Source: Verrucomicrobiaceae bacterium
Lineage (GTDB): Bacteria; Verrucomicrobiota; Verrucomicrobiia; Verrucomicrobiales; Verrucomicrobiaceae
Direction: 5' to 3'
Assembly (NCBI GenBank): GCA_947507875.1
Contig: CANNQP010000009.1
Location: 1 to 64,000, forward strand
DNA: 64,000 nucleotides
This document shows, one piece after another, positions 43,775 through 54,259 of the stretch. The position numbers were made by a program, and so were the translations under genes. Position 1 is the stretch's first letter; each line of letters starts with the position of its first letter. A model generated the notes under the pieces. That model was not told where the DNA came from. It made no database searches and was given only the letters and a program-made list of their open reading frames with translations.

Positions 43775-44809
43775 ATGTCCGCGTCCCCAGCCTTACCTTT
43801 TCCTGGTCCAGAGCGTTTGCGGTTCAGTCCGCTGAAGATTCTCATGGGCGTTGTGGCCCTGACCGCAGGCGCAGGATTGTTTTCCAGTTTTTATCAGGTG
43901 CCGATCAACTCAGAGGCCATTGTGCAGCGATTCGGCAAGTTTTTGAAAATCACGCAGCCCGGATTGCACTTCAAGCTACCATGGGGGATCGATGCGGTGA
44001 CGCTGGTCGAGACTCGGCGACAACTGAAGTTGGAATTTGGCTACGGCAGTCGTGGTGCGATGAATGAGTACCAATACAACCATGACCCTGAGGACATGCA
44101 GCTGGAGAAAAACATGGTCACTGGCGATCTCAACGCTGCGGTGGTGGAGTGGGTTGTGCAGTTCCACATCAGCGATGCTCGTGCGTATGTGTTCCAGTTT
44201 CTCGAACCCCAGGCGACCCTGCGAGACATCTCCGAATCCGTGATGCGTGAGGTTGTGGGCGATCGCACGATTGACGAGGTTTTGACGGTGGGACGCCAGG
44301 AAATGGAGGTGAAAGCTCTGGAGCGACTCCAGCAGATCGCCAGCACCTTGGACATGGGGGTGCACATCGACCAAGTGCAGCTCGGTAATGTGAATCCTCC
44401 GAGTCAGGTCAAAGACAGCTTTGACGAAGTCAACCGAGCACAGCAGCAGCGGGAAGCAGCGATCAATCAAGCAAGTGGGGAATACAATCGTGTCATCCCA
44501 GAAGCGCGAGGCAAAGCTGAACAAAGCATTAGCCAAGCGGAAGGTTATGCGACGGAGAGAATCAACCGTGCCGAGGGTGATGCCTCTCGGTTCAAGACCT
44601 TGTTGTCGGAGTATCAAAAGGCACCTGAGGTGACGCAAAAGCGCATCTATCTTGAAACGCTGGCGGAGATTCTACCCCAGGTGCCGGGCAAAGTCATTGT
44701 GGATGACCGGGTGCCGCAGTTCCTACCGCTGATGCATTTGCAACAACGTTCCCAAGCTCCCGCTACGGCTCCTCAGGCCAGAACCCAACCCCGCCCTTCT
44801 GCTCGATGA
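43775..44809 (+). CDS. hflK: FtsH protease modulator HflK
   Basis: A 344-residue membrane protein with an N-terminal transmembrane helix (about 22-45) and a SPFH/band-7 domain. IVQRFGKFLKITQPGLHFKL, MVTGDLNAAVVEWVVQFHI and the region MREVVGDRTIDEVLTVGR are typical of HflK. A coiled coil with EAINQASGEYNRVIPEARGK follows. HflK and HflC form a periplasm-facing complex that controls FtsH proteolysis. Its stop overlaps the hflC start by ATGA. A hairpin GCTTTGTC/GACAAAGC (43730-43749) lies in its leader. Confidence 0.95.
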   Translation: MSASPALPFPGPERLRFSPLKILMGVVALTAGAGLFSSFYQVPINSEAIVQRFGKFLKITQPGLHFKLPWGIDAVTLVETRRQLKLEFGYGSRGAMNEYQYNHDPEDMQLEKNMVTGDLNAAVVEWVVQFHISDARAYVFQFLEPQATLRDISESVMREVVGDRTIDEVLTVGRQEMEVKALERLQQIASTLDMGVHIDQVQLGNVNPPSQVKDSFDEVNRAQQQREAAINQASGEYNRVIPEARGKAEQSISQAEGYATERINRAEGDASRFKTLLSEYQKAPEVTQKRIYLETLAEILPQVPGKVIVDDRVPQFLPLMHLQQRSQAPATAPQARTQPRPSAR

Positions 44810-45849
44810 AATCTTCCATTCCACTGCTCATTCTCATCATCGGCTTTTTGCTCTACATCCTGGGCCGCGCTAGCTTTTACTCCGTGGGTGAGACGGAGCA
44901 GGTCATCATCACCCAATTCGGCAAGCCCGTAGGAGAGACGATACGCGACGCGGGTCTGCACCTGAAGACACCCTTCATCCAAAAGGTCAACCGTTTCGAA
45001 AAACGCATCATGGAGTGGGATGGCCTGCCGGTGGATATGCCGACGCGTGACAAGGTTTACATCGTCGTCGATACCTTTGCCCGCTGGCGCATCACGGACC
45101 CTCGCGTATTTTTTGAAAACCTGCGCGACGAGCGTGGGGCGGACTCTCGACTGACCGATATTCTTGGCAGTGAGACACGCAATGTCATCGCTCGTCATGA
45201 CTTCATTGAAGCCATCCGCAATACGAAGGATCGCAAGGCTGCAAGAGAGGCCTTTGTGGTGGCTGACACGGCTTCGATCGCTGATTCTCGCATTGGAACG
45301 ATGCCTGCCATCTTGAAGGGGCGAAGTGAATTGGAACGGGAAATCTACAACAATGCGGCCCCGAAGGTGAAGGGCTTTGGCATCGAACTTATCGATCTGC
45401 GGTTCAAGCGCATCAACTACACGCCTGCGGTTAGCCAAACCATTTATCAACGCATGGTCAGCGAGCGCACCCAGATCGCGGAGCGTTTCAAGTCCGAGGG
45501 GGCAGGGGAGGCTGCAAAAATTTTGGGGCAGCGAGAGCGTGATCTAAAAGAGATCGAATCCCAAGCCTACCGAAAGGTTCAGGAGATCGAAGGTGAAGCA
45601 GATGCAAAGGCCACAGAGATCTATGCCAAAGCCTACAATCAAAGCCCGGAGGCCGCGCGCTTGTTTGAGTTTTTGAAAACCATGGAGACCTACAAGGCAA
45701 TCATCACGCAGGATACCAATCTCATCCTCAGCACCGACAGCGATTTTTTGCGTTACTTGAAATCGTCGGAAGACCGCCCTGCAGCATCCTCAGCCCAGGC
45801 TGATCCACTGCAAAGCCTGCCAAGTCTCATCGATATGGTTCGTCAGTAG
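44806..45849 (+). CDS. hflC: FtsH protease modulator HflC
   Basis: A 347-residue SPFH protein with an N-terminal transmembrane helix (3-24), VIITQFGKPVGETIRDAGLH, and the typical GLPVDMPTRDKVYIVVDTFA. The NPFH-like C-terminal part includes ERTQIAERFKSEGAGEAAKI and a segment rich in Ala/Glu (SPEAARLFEFLKTMETYK). The start overlaps the hflK stop by 4 bases, and the two are known to form one complex. Confidence 0.95.
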   Translation: MKSSIPLLILIIGFLLYILGRASFYSVGETEQVIITQFGKPVGETIRDAGLHLKTPFIQKVNRFEKRIMEWDGLPVDMPTRDKVYIVVDTFARWRITDPRVFFENLRDERGADSRLTDILGSETRNVIARHDFIEAIRNTKDRKAAREAFVVADTASIADSRIGTMPAILKGRSELEREIYNNAAPKVKGFGIELIDLRFKRINYTPAVSQTIYQRMVSERTQIAERFKSEGAGEAAKILGQRERDLKEIESQAYRKVQEIEGEADAKATEIYAKAYNQSPEAARLFEFLKTMETYKAIITQDTNLILSTDSDFLRYLKSSEDRPAASSAQADPLQSLPSLIDMVRQ

Positions 45850-46033
45850 TTGGCTTAACTACGGCACTTGTTTAGGTTCAATTTTGTTCCCAACAGCTAG
45901 GAGTTATGGCGAAAAATTAGCCAACTCTGCTTCTGGTATGGACGATTCCGCCACGCTCAAGTGTCGCTGGCAAGATCCTGCTCAGTTGTGGCGTAGGGGT
46001 ATGCTAATTTTTTCTATGCCTGTTCATTCTATC

Positions 46034-49000
46034 ATGAAAACTCGCCTGACTGCCCTCTTGCTGGTTGCGACGGCTCTCCATGCAGCCCCATCGAAAGAGG
46101 AAGCGATGGATCCTGCTAAGCCGGTTTCCTTTTACAAACACATCCGCCCGATCCTTCAGGCGAATTGCACAGGCTGCCACCAACCTGCCAAAGCCAAAGG
46201 CGATTATGTGATGACGGACTTCGCTAAGTTGTTGGCTGGAGGTGAGGAAGGTGTCGCGATCGTTCCTGGGAAGCCAGCGGAATCCAATCTGCTCAAGGTC
46301 TCGACTCCGAACGCTGAGGGGAAGGTAGAAATGCCACCCAAGGGTGATCCTTTGCATGAGTCCCAGGTTGCTCTGATCAAAAAGTGGATCAGCGAAGGCG
46401 CTAAAGATGACACGCCCGCTTCGGCCATCGCTCACTACGACATGGAGCATCCTCCCGTTTATGTCACGGCACCAGCCGTCACTTCAATGGAGCATTCTCC
46501 TGACGGCTCCATGATCGCAGTGGCTGGCTATCATGAAGTTTTGGTGCACAAAGCGGATGGCTCGGGCATCGTCGCTCGACTTGTGGGTTTGGCGGAGCGT
46601 ATCCAAAAACTGGCCTGGAGCCCAGATGGCAAGAAGATCCTCGTCACAGGCGGCAGCCCTGCTCGCATGGGAGAAATCCAGATCTGGGATGTTGCTGCCA
46701 AGAAGCTGGAACTCTCCAAGTCGCTGACGTTCGACACGCTCTATGGAGCCAGCTGGTCGCCCGATGGAAAGTTCATCGCTGTTGGCTGTGGCGACAATGG
46801 TCTCCGTGCCTTTGAAGCTGCGTCAGGGAAAGAAGTCGTCTTCATGGGCGGACACAGCGATTGGGTGCTGGATACCGTTTGGGGGTTGGAGGGAAAGCTC
46901 ATCGCTTCCTGCGGTCGTGACATGAGTGTCAAGCTAACCGAGGTTGCCACTCAGCGTTTCATCGACAACATCACTTCCATCACCCCAGGCGCTTTGAAAG
47001 GTGGCGTGCAGGCATTGGCACGGCATCCCTTGCGCAATGAGATTTTGATCGGTGGCACCGATGGTGTACCAGCCATCTACCGAATGGAGCGCATCACCAA
47101 GCGAGTCATCGGCGACAATGCGAATCTGATCCGTCGCTTTCCTGCCATGGAAGGTCGTATCTTTGGCGTCGATTTTGCCCCTGACGGCAAACGCATCGTC
47201 GCAGGCGCATCGCATGAGGGGGCGGGGGCGGTGAATCTATATGCAAGCGAGTATGATAGTACTTTACCTGAGGCCGTGAAGAAGATCATCGAAACCGTCA
47301 ACGGCAAAGGCAAGGAGCTCGATGACTGGGTCACTCGAGACGTAAAACTGCTCAGTAGCACCCCTATTCCCTGTGGCATTTTCACGGTCAGCTTTTCCCC
47401 TGATGGCAAGCTTGTGGCCGCAGCAGGTCAAGATGGTCACATTCGGCTGATCGAGGCTGCGACGGGGAAGATCGCTAAGCAGTTCTTGAGCGTGCCACTG
47501 GTGGCAGACAAAGCCCTGGCTGCGAGTGAAGTAATTGCTGACGATAGCGTCCGCGCTACGGTGAAAAAAGATGATAAAGTCGAGACGCTCGTGCCCGGCC
47601 TGACGATCTCCAGCATCGACGTGGAGCCGAAGAGTGTCAGCATTGTGAAGCCCACTGAATATGCTCAGCTGCTGGTCACGGCCACGATGAGTGATGGTAG
47701 TAAGGCAGACATCACCCGCATGGCTAAGCTAACGAGCACGAATGCCAAGGCGGCGAGCATCAACGAGCGTGGTCTCGTGCGACCTGGTCAAGATGGTGCA
47801 GCAGAGATCAAGATTGCCTTCATGGGCAAGGCAGCGTCCGTGCCGGTCAAGGTCAGCGGCATGAATGTCGCCCTGAAGCCTGATTATGTGCGCGATGTGA
47901 TGCCCATCACGAGCAAGCTTGGCTGCAACATGGGCACCTGTCATGGTGCCAAAGACGGCAAAGCAGGCTTCAAGCTCAGTCTGCGAGGCTATGACCCAAT
48001 CTATGATGTGCTAGCCTTCACGGATGAACTCGCCAGTCGCCGTGCCAATGTGGCTTCGCCGGAGCATTCTCTCATGCTTTTGAAGGCAAGTGGTAGCGTG
48101 CCTCATGAAGGCGGACAGCTCACCGTGCCTGGCGAGCTTTATTATGAAACGCTGAAAGCCTGGATCAGCCAAGGGGCAAAGCTAGATCTCAAAACCCCAA
48201 AGGTCACAAGCATCGAAGTCTTTCCCAAAAACCCAGTTTTGGAGCGCATCGGGCATCGGCAGCAGATGCGCGTCATCGCTCACTATGCGGATGGTTATGT
48301 CAAAGACGTCACCGCAGAGGCATTCCTTGAAAGTGGCAATGGAGATGTGATCGAGGCCGATAAGACGGGCTTGATGACCAGCTTGCGCCGTGGCGAAGCT
48401 GCCATTCTGGCTCGCTTTGAAGGAGCCTATGCCGCGACAACCATCACCGTGATGGGGGACCGCACGGGTTTTGCCTGGAAAGAGCCCGAGAAGTGGAACA
48501 GGATTGACGAATTCACGGCTCGCAAATGGCAGCGCATGAAGATTCAGCCCAGCGGCCTTTGTAGTGATGAAGACTTCCTTCGCCGCATCCACATTGATCT
48601 CACCGGGCTGCCTCCGAAGGTTGAGGATGTGCGTGCATTCCTTGCGGATCAGCGGGATATTCGAACGAAGCGAAATGAAGTCATTGAACGGCTCATCGGC
48701 AATCCTGATTTCGTGGATCATTGGTCGAACAAATGGGCAGACATGCTGCAGGTGAACTCAAAGTTCTTAGGCGCGGAAGGTGTGAAAATCCTGCGTGAGT
48801 GGATCAAGCAACAGGTCGCAGAGAACACGCCTTACGATCGCATGGCTTACCGAATCATCACGGCCACGGGGTCAAATAAAGACAACCCCGCTGCGGCCTA
48901 CTTCAAGACGGTGCGCACGCCAGAAGAGTTGGTGGAAAACACGACGCACCTTTTCCTAGCCACTCGTTTCAACTGCAACAAGTGCCACGACCACCCTTTC

Positions 49001-51124
49001 GAGAAGTGGACCTGGGATCAGTACTACCAGACAGCTGCCTTCTTTGCCCAAATCGACCTCAAGACGGATCCTGCTAGTGCGGGTAAAACGATCGGAGGCA
49101 CTGCGGTGGAAGGAGCCAAGCCTCTCTTCGAGGTTGTCGCGGATAAGCGAGAAGGGGAGATGAATCACCTGCGCACGAACAAGCCAATTGCACCCCAAGT
49201 GCCTTATGATGCGGAGTTGGTGAGCAAGACGGCTACCTCACGCCGGGAGCAATTTGCTACGTGGATGACGAGTCCCGAGAACGATTACTTCGCCATGAGC
49301 TACGCCAACCGGATTTGGGGCTACTTAACTGGTACGGGCGTCATTGAGCCTCTGGATGACATTCGAGCTGGCAATCCGCCAAGCAATCCAGAACTGCTGC
49401 AATACCTAACGAATGAGTTCATTCAAAGTGGCTTCAACGTGCGCCATTTGATGAGAATAATCGTTCAAAGTCGCACCTACCAGCTAGAGCTAGCCACCAA
49501 CCGCTGGAATGAAGATGACCAAGTCAACTATAGCCACGCCAAGGCACGTCGCCTTCCAGCTGAGGTCCTGTTTGACTCTGTTTTCACGGTGACCGGAAGC
49601 CTGCCGAACATCCCTGGCGTGCCCAAAGGTACTCGCGCGGCCCAGCTGATCGATGGTCAGACCCAACTGCCCGATGGATTCCTCACGAACTTCGGCAAGC
49701 CAGCGCGAGAATCTGTCTGCGAGTGCGAACGTAGCAATGATGTGAACTTGGGGCCAGTCATGGCGCTGATGTCAGGACCGACTGTTGGTGATGCCATCAG
49801 CGATCCGAACAACGCCATTGCGAAGCTTTCCCGAGAGGTTCAAGACGATTCAAAGCTGATTGAAGAAATCTTCATCCGCATTCTGAATCGCAAACCCACC
49901 GGCCAAGAGATCAATGCCGCTCTGGCGAGCATGGCCAGCATGGATGTCGAGCATAAGCAACTGGCTGCAGAATGGCAGGCCAAGGAAGTCGAGCAAAAGC
50001 CCATCATCGCGAAGGCTGAGGCAGACCGTTTGGTCGGTATCCAGGCTGCGAAGACAGAACTCGAAGCCTACCGCGTCAAGATCGCACCTGATGTGAAAAA
50101 GAAAGAAGAAGCACGACTCGCTGCCATTCAAGCCGCTGAAGCTAAGGTCAAAGCTGCAAAAGAATCCGTGCCCATGACCCAGCCCAAGTGGGAAAACTAC
50201 CTGGATCTCAGTGCAGAATGGCATCCCTTGGAAGTGAAGGTCCAGAGAGCCGCTGGAGTCGAGAAGATCGAAGTTCTGCCAGATGGTTCGCTTTTGGCCA
50301 AAGCTCTGCCTGAAGGCAAGCAAAGCACTGGAAACTATCTCCTCGTGGGTAAGTCAATGCTGCCGAACATTACAGCGATCAAACTTGAGATGTTGCCCGA
50401 TGATCGTTTGCCTAACAATGGGCCTGGTCTTGCGCCTGATGGCAATTTTGTCCTGAGCGAATTCATCGTTACGACTCAGTCAGCAGGTGCTAAGGCAACA
50501 CGTGCGGCAGCCATCGCTCAGGGGCTGAAGCATCCCCAAGCGGATTTTGAGCAAAACAACTTCCCAGTCGCTGAAGCCCTAAAGAAAGGAAATCGAGACC
50601 GGGGTTGGGCTGTCAGTCCTGACACGGGTTACCGTCACGAGGCGATTTTTTCCTTCGATAAACCCGTGTCACATGATGACGGTACGAGCTTTTCCGTTCA
50701 GATGGTTAGCAACTTTCAGAACGGCAAATACAATCCTGGTCGCTTCCGCCTTTGGGTGACTAGCAGTGCCTTGGTTCGGTTTGGCGTTCCTGCCTCGGTA
50801 GCAGCAGCGATTAAGGCCCCCCAGCGTAATGCCGAACAAAAGCAGCTCCTGACGGAGCACTTCCTGCATCAATTCCGTGACTACCAAGCGCAGAAAAAGG
50901 CGCTCGCCAATGCGAGCAAGCCCGTGCCCATCGACCCACAAGTCATTGCACTGGAAACCAAGTATGTGGAATCTCAGAAGCCCATCAGCTTGGATCCGAA
51001 ATTGGTGCAGTTACGGCGTGATGCAGACCTGAGCGCCAAGCAATTGGCGAACAAGCGACTCACTCATGCTCAAGATTTGGCTTGGGCGCTGATCAATTCT
51101 CCGGCATTCCTTTTCAATCACTGA
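46034..51124 (+). CDS. Giant exported WD40-Big2-DUF1549-DUF1553 cytochrome-like protein
   Basis: A 1696-residue protein from the ATG at 46034 with a signal peptide (1-18); ATG 46016 is an alternative. In order: PSCyt1 with CTGCH at 45-49; WD40-type blades (about 130-510, with SPDGK units); a Big2-type domain (about 527-610); a CNMGTCHG motif with the FKLSLRGYDP segment (about 630); a second Big2 (about 720-815); DUF1549 (about 825-1030) including CNKCH near 980; DUF1553 (about 1060-1335); a coiled-coil region rich in Glu/Lys (about 1310-1395), and a beta module (about 1440-1575) like that of the protein at 475. It is probably a surface or periplasmic redox/binding protein for complex substrates (inference). 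The LamG cytochrome and DUF1501 genes follow. Confidence 0.92.
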   Translation: MKTRLTALLLVATALHAAPSKEEAMDPAKPVSFYKHIRPILQANCTGCHQPAKAKGDYVMTDFAKLLAGGEEGVAIVPGKPAESNLLKVSTPNAEGKVEMPPKGDPLHESQVALIKKWISEGAKDDTPASAIAHYDMEHPPVYVTAPAVTSMEHSPDGSMIAVAGYHEVLVHKADGSGIVARLVGLAERIQKLAWSPDGKKILVTGGSPARMGEIQIWDVAAKKLELSKSLTFDTLYGASWSPDGKFIAVGCGDNGLRAFEAASGKEVVFMGGHSDWVLDTVWGLEGKLIASCGRDMSVKLTEVATQRFIDNITSITPGALKGGVQALARHPLRNEILIGGTDGVPAIYRMERITKRVIGDNANLIRRFPAMEGRIFGVDFAPDGKRIVAGASHEGAGAVNLYASEYDSTLPEAVKKIIETVNGKGKELDDWVTRDVKLLSSTPIPCGIFTVSFSPDGKLVAAAGQDGHIRLIEAATGKIAKQFLSVPLVADKALAASEVIADDSVRATVKKDDKVETLVPGLTISSIDVEPKSVSIVKPTEYAQLLVTATMSDGSKADITRMAKLTSTNAKAASINERGLVRPGQDGAAEIKIAFMGKAASVPVKVSGMNVALKPDYVRDVMPITSKLGCNMGTCHGAKDGKAGFKLSLRGYDPIYDVLAFTDELASRRANVASPEHSLMLLKASGSVPHEGGQLTVPGELYYETLKAWISQGAKLDLKTPKVTSIEVFPKNPVLERIGHRQQMRVIAHYADGYVKDVTAEAFLESGNGDVIEADKTGLMTSLRRGEAAILARFEGAYAATTITVMGDRTGFAWKEPEKWNRIDEFTARKWQRMKIQPSGLCSDEDFLRRIHIDLTGLPPKVEDVRAFLADQRDIRTKRNEVIERLIGNPDFVDHWSNKWADMLQVNSKFLGAEGVKILREWIKQQVAENTPYDRMAYRIITATGSNKDNPAAAYFKTVRTPEELVENTTHLFLATRFNCNKCHDHPFEKWTWDQYYQTAAFFAQIDLKTDPASAGKTIGGTAVEGAKPLFEVVADKREGEMNHLRTNKPIAPQVPYDAELVSKTATSRREQFATWMTSPENDYFAMSYANRIWGYLTGTGVIEPLDDIRAGNPPSNPELLQYLTNEFIQSGFNVRHLMRIIVQSRTYQLELATNRWNEDDQVNYSHAKARRLPAEVLFDSVFTVTGSLPNIPGVPKGTRAAQLIDGQTQLPDGFLTNFGKPARESVCECERSNDVNLGPVMALMSGPTVGDAISDPNNAIAKLSREVQDDSKLIEEIFIRILNRKPTGQEINAALASMASMDVEHKQLAAEWQAKEVEQKPIIAKAEADRLVGIQAAKTELEAYRVKIAPDVKKKEEARLAAIQAAEAKVKAAKESVPMTQPKWENYLDLSAEWHPLEVKVQRAAGVEKIEVLPDGSLLAKALPEGKQSTGNYLLVGKSMLPNITAIKLEMLPDDRLPNNGPGLAPDGNFVLSEFIVTTQSAGAKATRAAAIAQGLKHPQADFEQNNFPVAEALKKGNRDRGWAVSPDTGYRHEAIFSFDKPVSHDDGTSFSVQMVSNFQNGKYNPGRFRLWVTSSALVRFGVPASVAAAIKAPQRNAEQKQLLTEHFLHQFRDYQAQKKALANASKPVPIDPQVIALETKYVESQKPISLDPKLVQLRRDADLSAKQLANKRLTHAQDLAWALINSPAFLFNH

Positions 51125-51248
51125 AGTCTTTCTTAAATAGAGCTGCTGCAATGAATGGTCGTGATGCGACACAGGATTTAGATCATTTCGCTGTGAAAAG
51201 ACACAAATTGATCATTTCAATCTAGCGCGATTTTGCGTTCTATATCGC

Positions 51249-54248
51249 ATGATGATTCTTCGTCTGCGGTTCTTGATGCTTGTGTTGTCCTTGGCAGGAA
51301 CAACAGCTCTCCATTCGGCCGGAAAACTTCAGTTCAATCGGGACATCCGCCCGATCCTATCGGACAAGTGCTTTCATTGCCACGGTCCGGATAGCAAAAA
51401 TCAAAAAGCTGATCTTCGGCTCGATGTGCGCGAAGCTGCGATCAAGGATGGGCACATTCGTCCTGGTGATCCGGAAACTAGCATGATCCTGGAACGCATC
51501 CTTTCTTCCGACCCGGATGAAGTGATGCCTCCGCCGAAGTCAAAACTCGGAAACCTTACACCCCAGGAAGTGGAAACGTTGCGACGTTGGATTCGCGAAG
51601 GTGCCGAGTATGAAGCGCATTGGGCTTTCATTCCTTTGCAAAAGGAAGCGCTCAAGACTCAGACGATTGATTCTATCGTGCGTGCCGGGCTGCAGGAGCG
51701 TGGTCTTTCGATGCAACCTGAAGCAGAACCGACGACCCTCGTAAGACGAGTCAGTTTTGATTTGATCGGGTTACCTCCCACGCCTGAAGAGGTTGCACAT
51801 TTCGTGGCAGATCACGCCCAAGATGCCGATCGTGCTTTGGACAGGCTGGTGAAGCGACTGCTAGCATCGCCCCACTATGGAGAACGCATGGCTGTCGATT
51901 GGCTCGATGTTTCGCGCTATGCAGATAGCTATGGATTTCAGGTGGATCGCGAACGTGAGGTCTGGCCCTGGCGAGATTGGGTAGTGAAAGCCTTCAATGA
52001 CAACTTGCCGTTTGATCAGTTCGTCACATGGCAGCTCGCAGGTGATCTTTTGCCAAATCCAACGTTTGAGCAACGTCTCGCGACGGCATTCAATCGCCTG
52101 CATCAGCAAGAAAGTGAAGGGGGGAGTGTCGAAGAAGAATATCGAGTCGAGTACGTCGCTGATCGTGTGCAGACCGTGGCAACCGCATTTTTGGGACTCA
52201 CCTTCGAATGTGCTCGTTGTCATGATCACAAGTATGATCCGATCTCACAAAAGGAGTACTATGGGCTGTTTTCGATGTTTCAGAACATTGATGAAGCTGG
52301 ACTTTACTCCTTTTTCACGCCGTCTGCGCCGACGCCAGCCATGATGCTCACCCATGAGGCGACTCGGACGAAGATGGCAGAGCTCCAGTCGCGTATCTTA
52401 GCGTTAGAACAACACAGCAAAGCTACCGTGCTAAAAGCGCCGGATCTGACCTCCGGTGAAGTGGCTCATTTCACCTTCGATGAATTGAAAGGCAATCGCT
52501 TGGCGGATGCTTGGGCGAAAGCTTCTTCTCCGCCGCAGGGGACTGTAGCCAAATCCGAAAAGGTCAAGGATGTGACCTCAGCCACTCTCAAAGGTGGTAA
52601 TCAACTGGTGCCTGGCAAGGTGGGGCAAGCGATTCAATTCACTGGTGACGACCCCGTGGAGACACCGGTCGGAAATTTCAAACGCGAAGAGGCCTTTAGT
52701 GTTTCCCTATGGATGAAAACGCCAGATGTGAAAGAACGTGCGGTGGTTTTGCATCGCTCACGCGCTTGGATGGATGCAGCGAGTCGTGGTTACGAACTTC
52801 TACTGGAGGAGGGTAAATTGAAATGGTCGCTGATTCATTTCTGGCCAGGCAATGCCATTTCTATTCGCACTCGACTGATTTTGCCCACGCAAGAGTGGAT
52901 GCATGTCGTGATGACCTACGACGGGAGCAGTCGTGCCTCTGGATTGAAGCTCTACATCAATCAAAATCTGGCTGATGTAGAAATTGTTCGCGATGGATTG
53001 ACCAAAACGATCCAGGGTGGAGGCGGGGACTTCATCACTTTAGGCGAACGATTCCGAGATCGTGGCTTCAAAGGGGGGCTCGTGGATGATCTTCGCCTTT
53101 TCAATCGAGATATCTCAAGCTCGGCAGTGACATCCCCCGAGTTAAAGCAAGTGCGTGCTGAACTATACGCACTGCAAGATCAGCAACGAGAGATGATGGT
53201 CATGCAGGAATTACCTCAACCGAAGAAAGCCTACATTCTGACACGTGGTGAGTATGATAAGCGCACGGATGAAGTCACAGCAGTATTGCCTGCGGCTTTG
53301 CCCCCCCTTCCACCTGGCGTTTCACCCAATCGACTAGGCTTGGCGAAGTGGTTGACCTCACCCAATCACCCACTGACAGCTCGGGTGACGGTCAACCGTC
53401 TGTGGAATGGCTTTTTCGGGCGTGGCTTGGTGAAAACAACCGAAGATTTTGGCAGTCAGGGTGAGCGTCCGCTTTACCCTGAGTTGCTCGATTATCTTGC
53501 CTATCGATTCATCACCAGTGGCTGGGATCTGAAAGCTCTGATTCATGAAATTGTCATGAGTCGTGTCTATCGCCAGCGGAGTCTTGCTGAACCCCGGGTC
53601 ATGGCCGATGATCCGGAGAATCAATGGTTAGCGCGCGGTCCTCGCTTTCGCTTGGCCGCGGAAATGATTCGCGACAATGCACTCGCTGCTGCTGGACTGC
53701 TCAAGCGTGAACTGGGAGGTCCTCCTGTCTTGCCTTATGAAATGACAGAAGCTTTTAAACCTGCTGGACCTAGTTCAGGTGATGCTTTGTATCGGCGCAG
53801 TTTATACACCACATGGCGGCGAACTAGTCCTCCACCAGCCATGGTGGCCTTTGATGCGCCACGACGTGCAGTCTGTATTTCGAAAAGAGAGCGCACCGAC
53901 TCCCCCCTGCAGGCGCTCATTCTTTTGAATGGCACGCAGTATGTTGAAGCAGCACGGGTCTTGGGAGAAAGATTGCATCAAGAAGCCAACGGCAATGCCT
54001 CGAGGATGATCGAGATCGGTTTCCTGAAATGTCTAAGCCGAACACCAGATGAAAAAGAAAAGCAGATCTGCATGGAACTCTATCGAGAGCAACTTCTGCA
54101 CTTTCAGCGATCCCCTGAAGAAGCTAAGGCCTTGATGAAACAAGGCCAGTTTCCTATTCACCCGAAGATTCCTTTGGCTGAAGCCGCAGCTTCGACGCTT
54201 TTGGCGCAAGCTTTACTGAATCATGATGCCTGTGTGGTGAAACGCTAA
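51249..54248 (+). CDS. Exported PSCyt1-DUF1549-LamG-DUF1553 protein
   Basis: A 999-residue protein with a signal peptide (1-24) and the ATG at 51249. PSCyt1 has CFHCH at 41-45; DUF1549 spans about 138-345 with CARCH near 321-325; a LamG/concanavalin-like domain spans about 400-640 (VAHFTFDELKGNRLADAW, then QLVPGKVGQAIQFTGDD); DUF1553 spans about 700-965 (NPLTARVTVNRLWNGFFG and ERTDSPLQALILLNGTQY). The LamG part probably binds a carbohydrate, so the heme domains may be delivered to a polysaccharide (inference). The DUF1501 gene follows 11 bp after its stop. Confidence 0.94.
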   Translation: MMILRLRFLMLVLSLAGTTALHSAGKLQFNRDIRPILSDKCFHCHGPDSKNQKADLRLDVREAAIKDGHIRPGDPETSMILERILSSDPDEVMPPPKSKLGNLTPQEVETLRRWIREGAEYEAHWAFIPLQKEALKTQTIDSIVRAGLQERGLSMQPEAEPTTLVRRVSFDLIGLPPTPEEVAHFVADHAQDADRALDRLVKRLLASPHYGERMAVDWLDVSRYADSYGFQVDREREVWPWRDWVVKAFNDNLPFDQFVTWQLAGDLLPNPTFEQRLATAFNRLHQQESEGGSVEEEYRVEYVADRVQTVATAFLGLTFECARCHDHKYDPISQKEYYGLFSMFQNIDEAGLYSFFTPSAPTPAMMLTHEATRTKMAELQSRILALEQHSKATVLKAPDLTSGEVAHFTFDELKGNRLADAWAKASSPPQGTVAKSEKVKDVTSATLKGGNQLVPGKVGQAIQFTGDDPVETPVGNFKREEAFSVSLWMKTPDVKERAVVLHRSRAWMDAASRGYELLLEEGKLKWSLIHFWPGNAISIRTRLILPTQEWMHVVMTYDGSSRASGLKLYINQNLADVEIVRDGLTKTIQGGGGDFITLGERFRDRGFKGGLVDDLRLFNRDISSSAVTSPELKQVRAELYALQDQQREMMVMQELPQPKKAYILTRGEYDKRTDEVTAVLPAALPPLPPGVSPNRLGLAKWLTSPNHPLTARVTVNRLWNGFFGRGLVKTTEDFGSQGERPLYPELLDYLAYRFITSGWDLKALIHEIVMSRVYRQRSLAEPRVMADDPENQWLARGPRFRLAAEMIRDNALAAAGLLKRELGGPPVLPYEMTEAFKPAGPSSGDALYRRSLYTTWRRTSPPPAMVAFDAPRRAVCISKRERTDSPLQALILLNGTQYVEAARVLGERLHQEANGNASRMIEIGFLKCLSRTPDEKEKQICMELYREQLLHFQRSPEEAKALMKQGQFPIHPKIPLAEAAASTLLAQALLNHDACVVKR

Positions 54249-54259
54249 TCTCTTTAACC

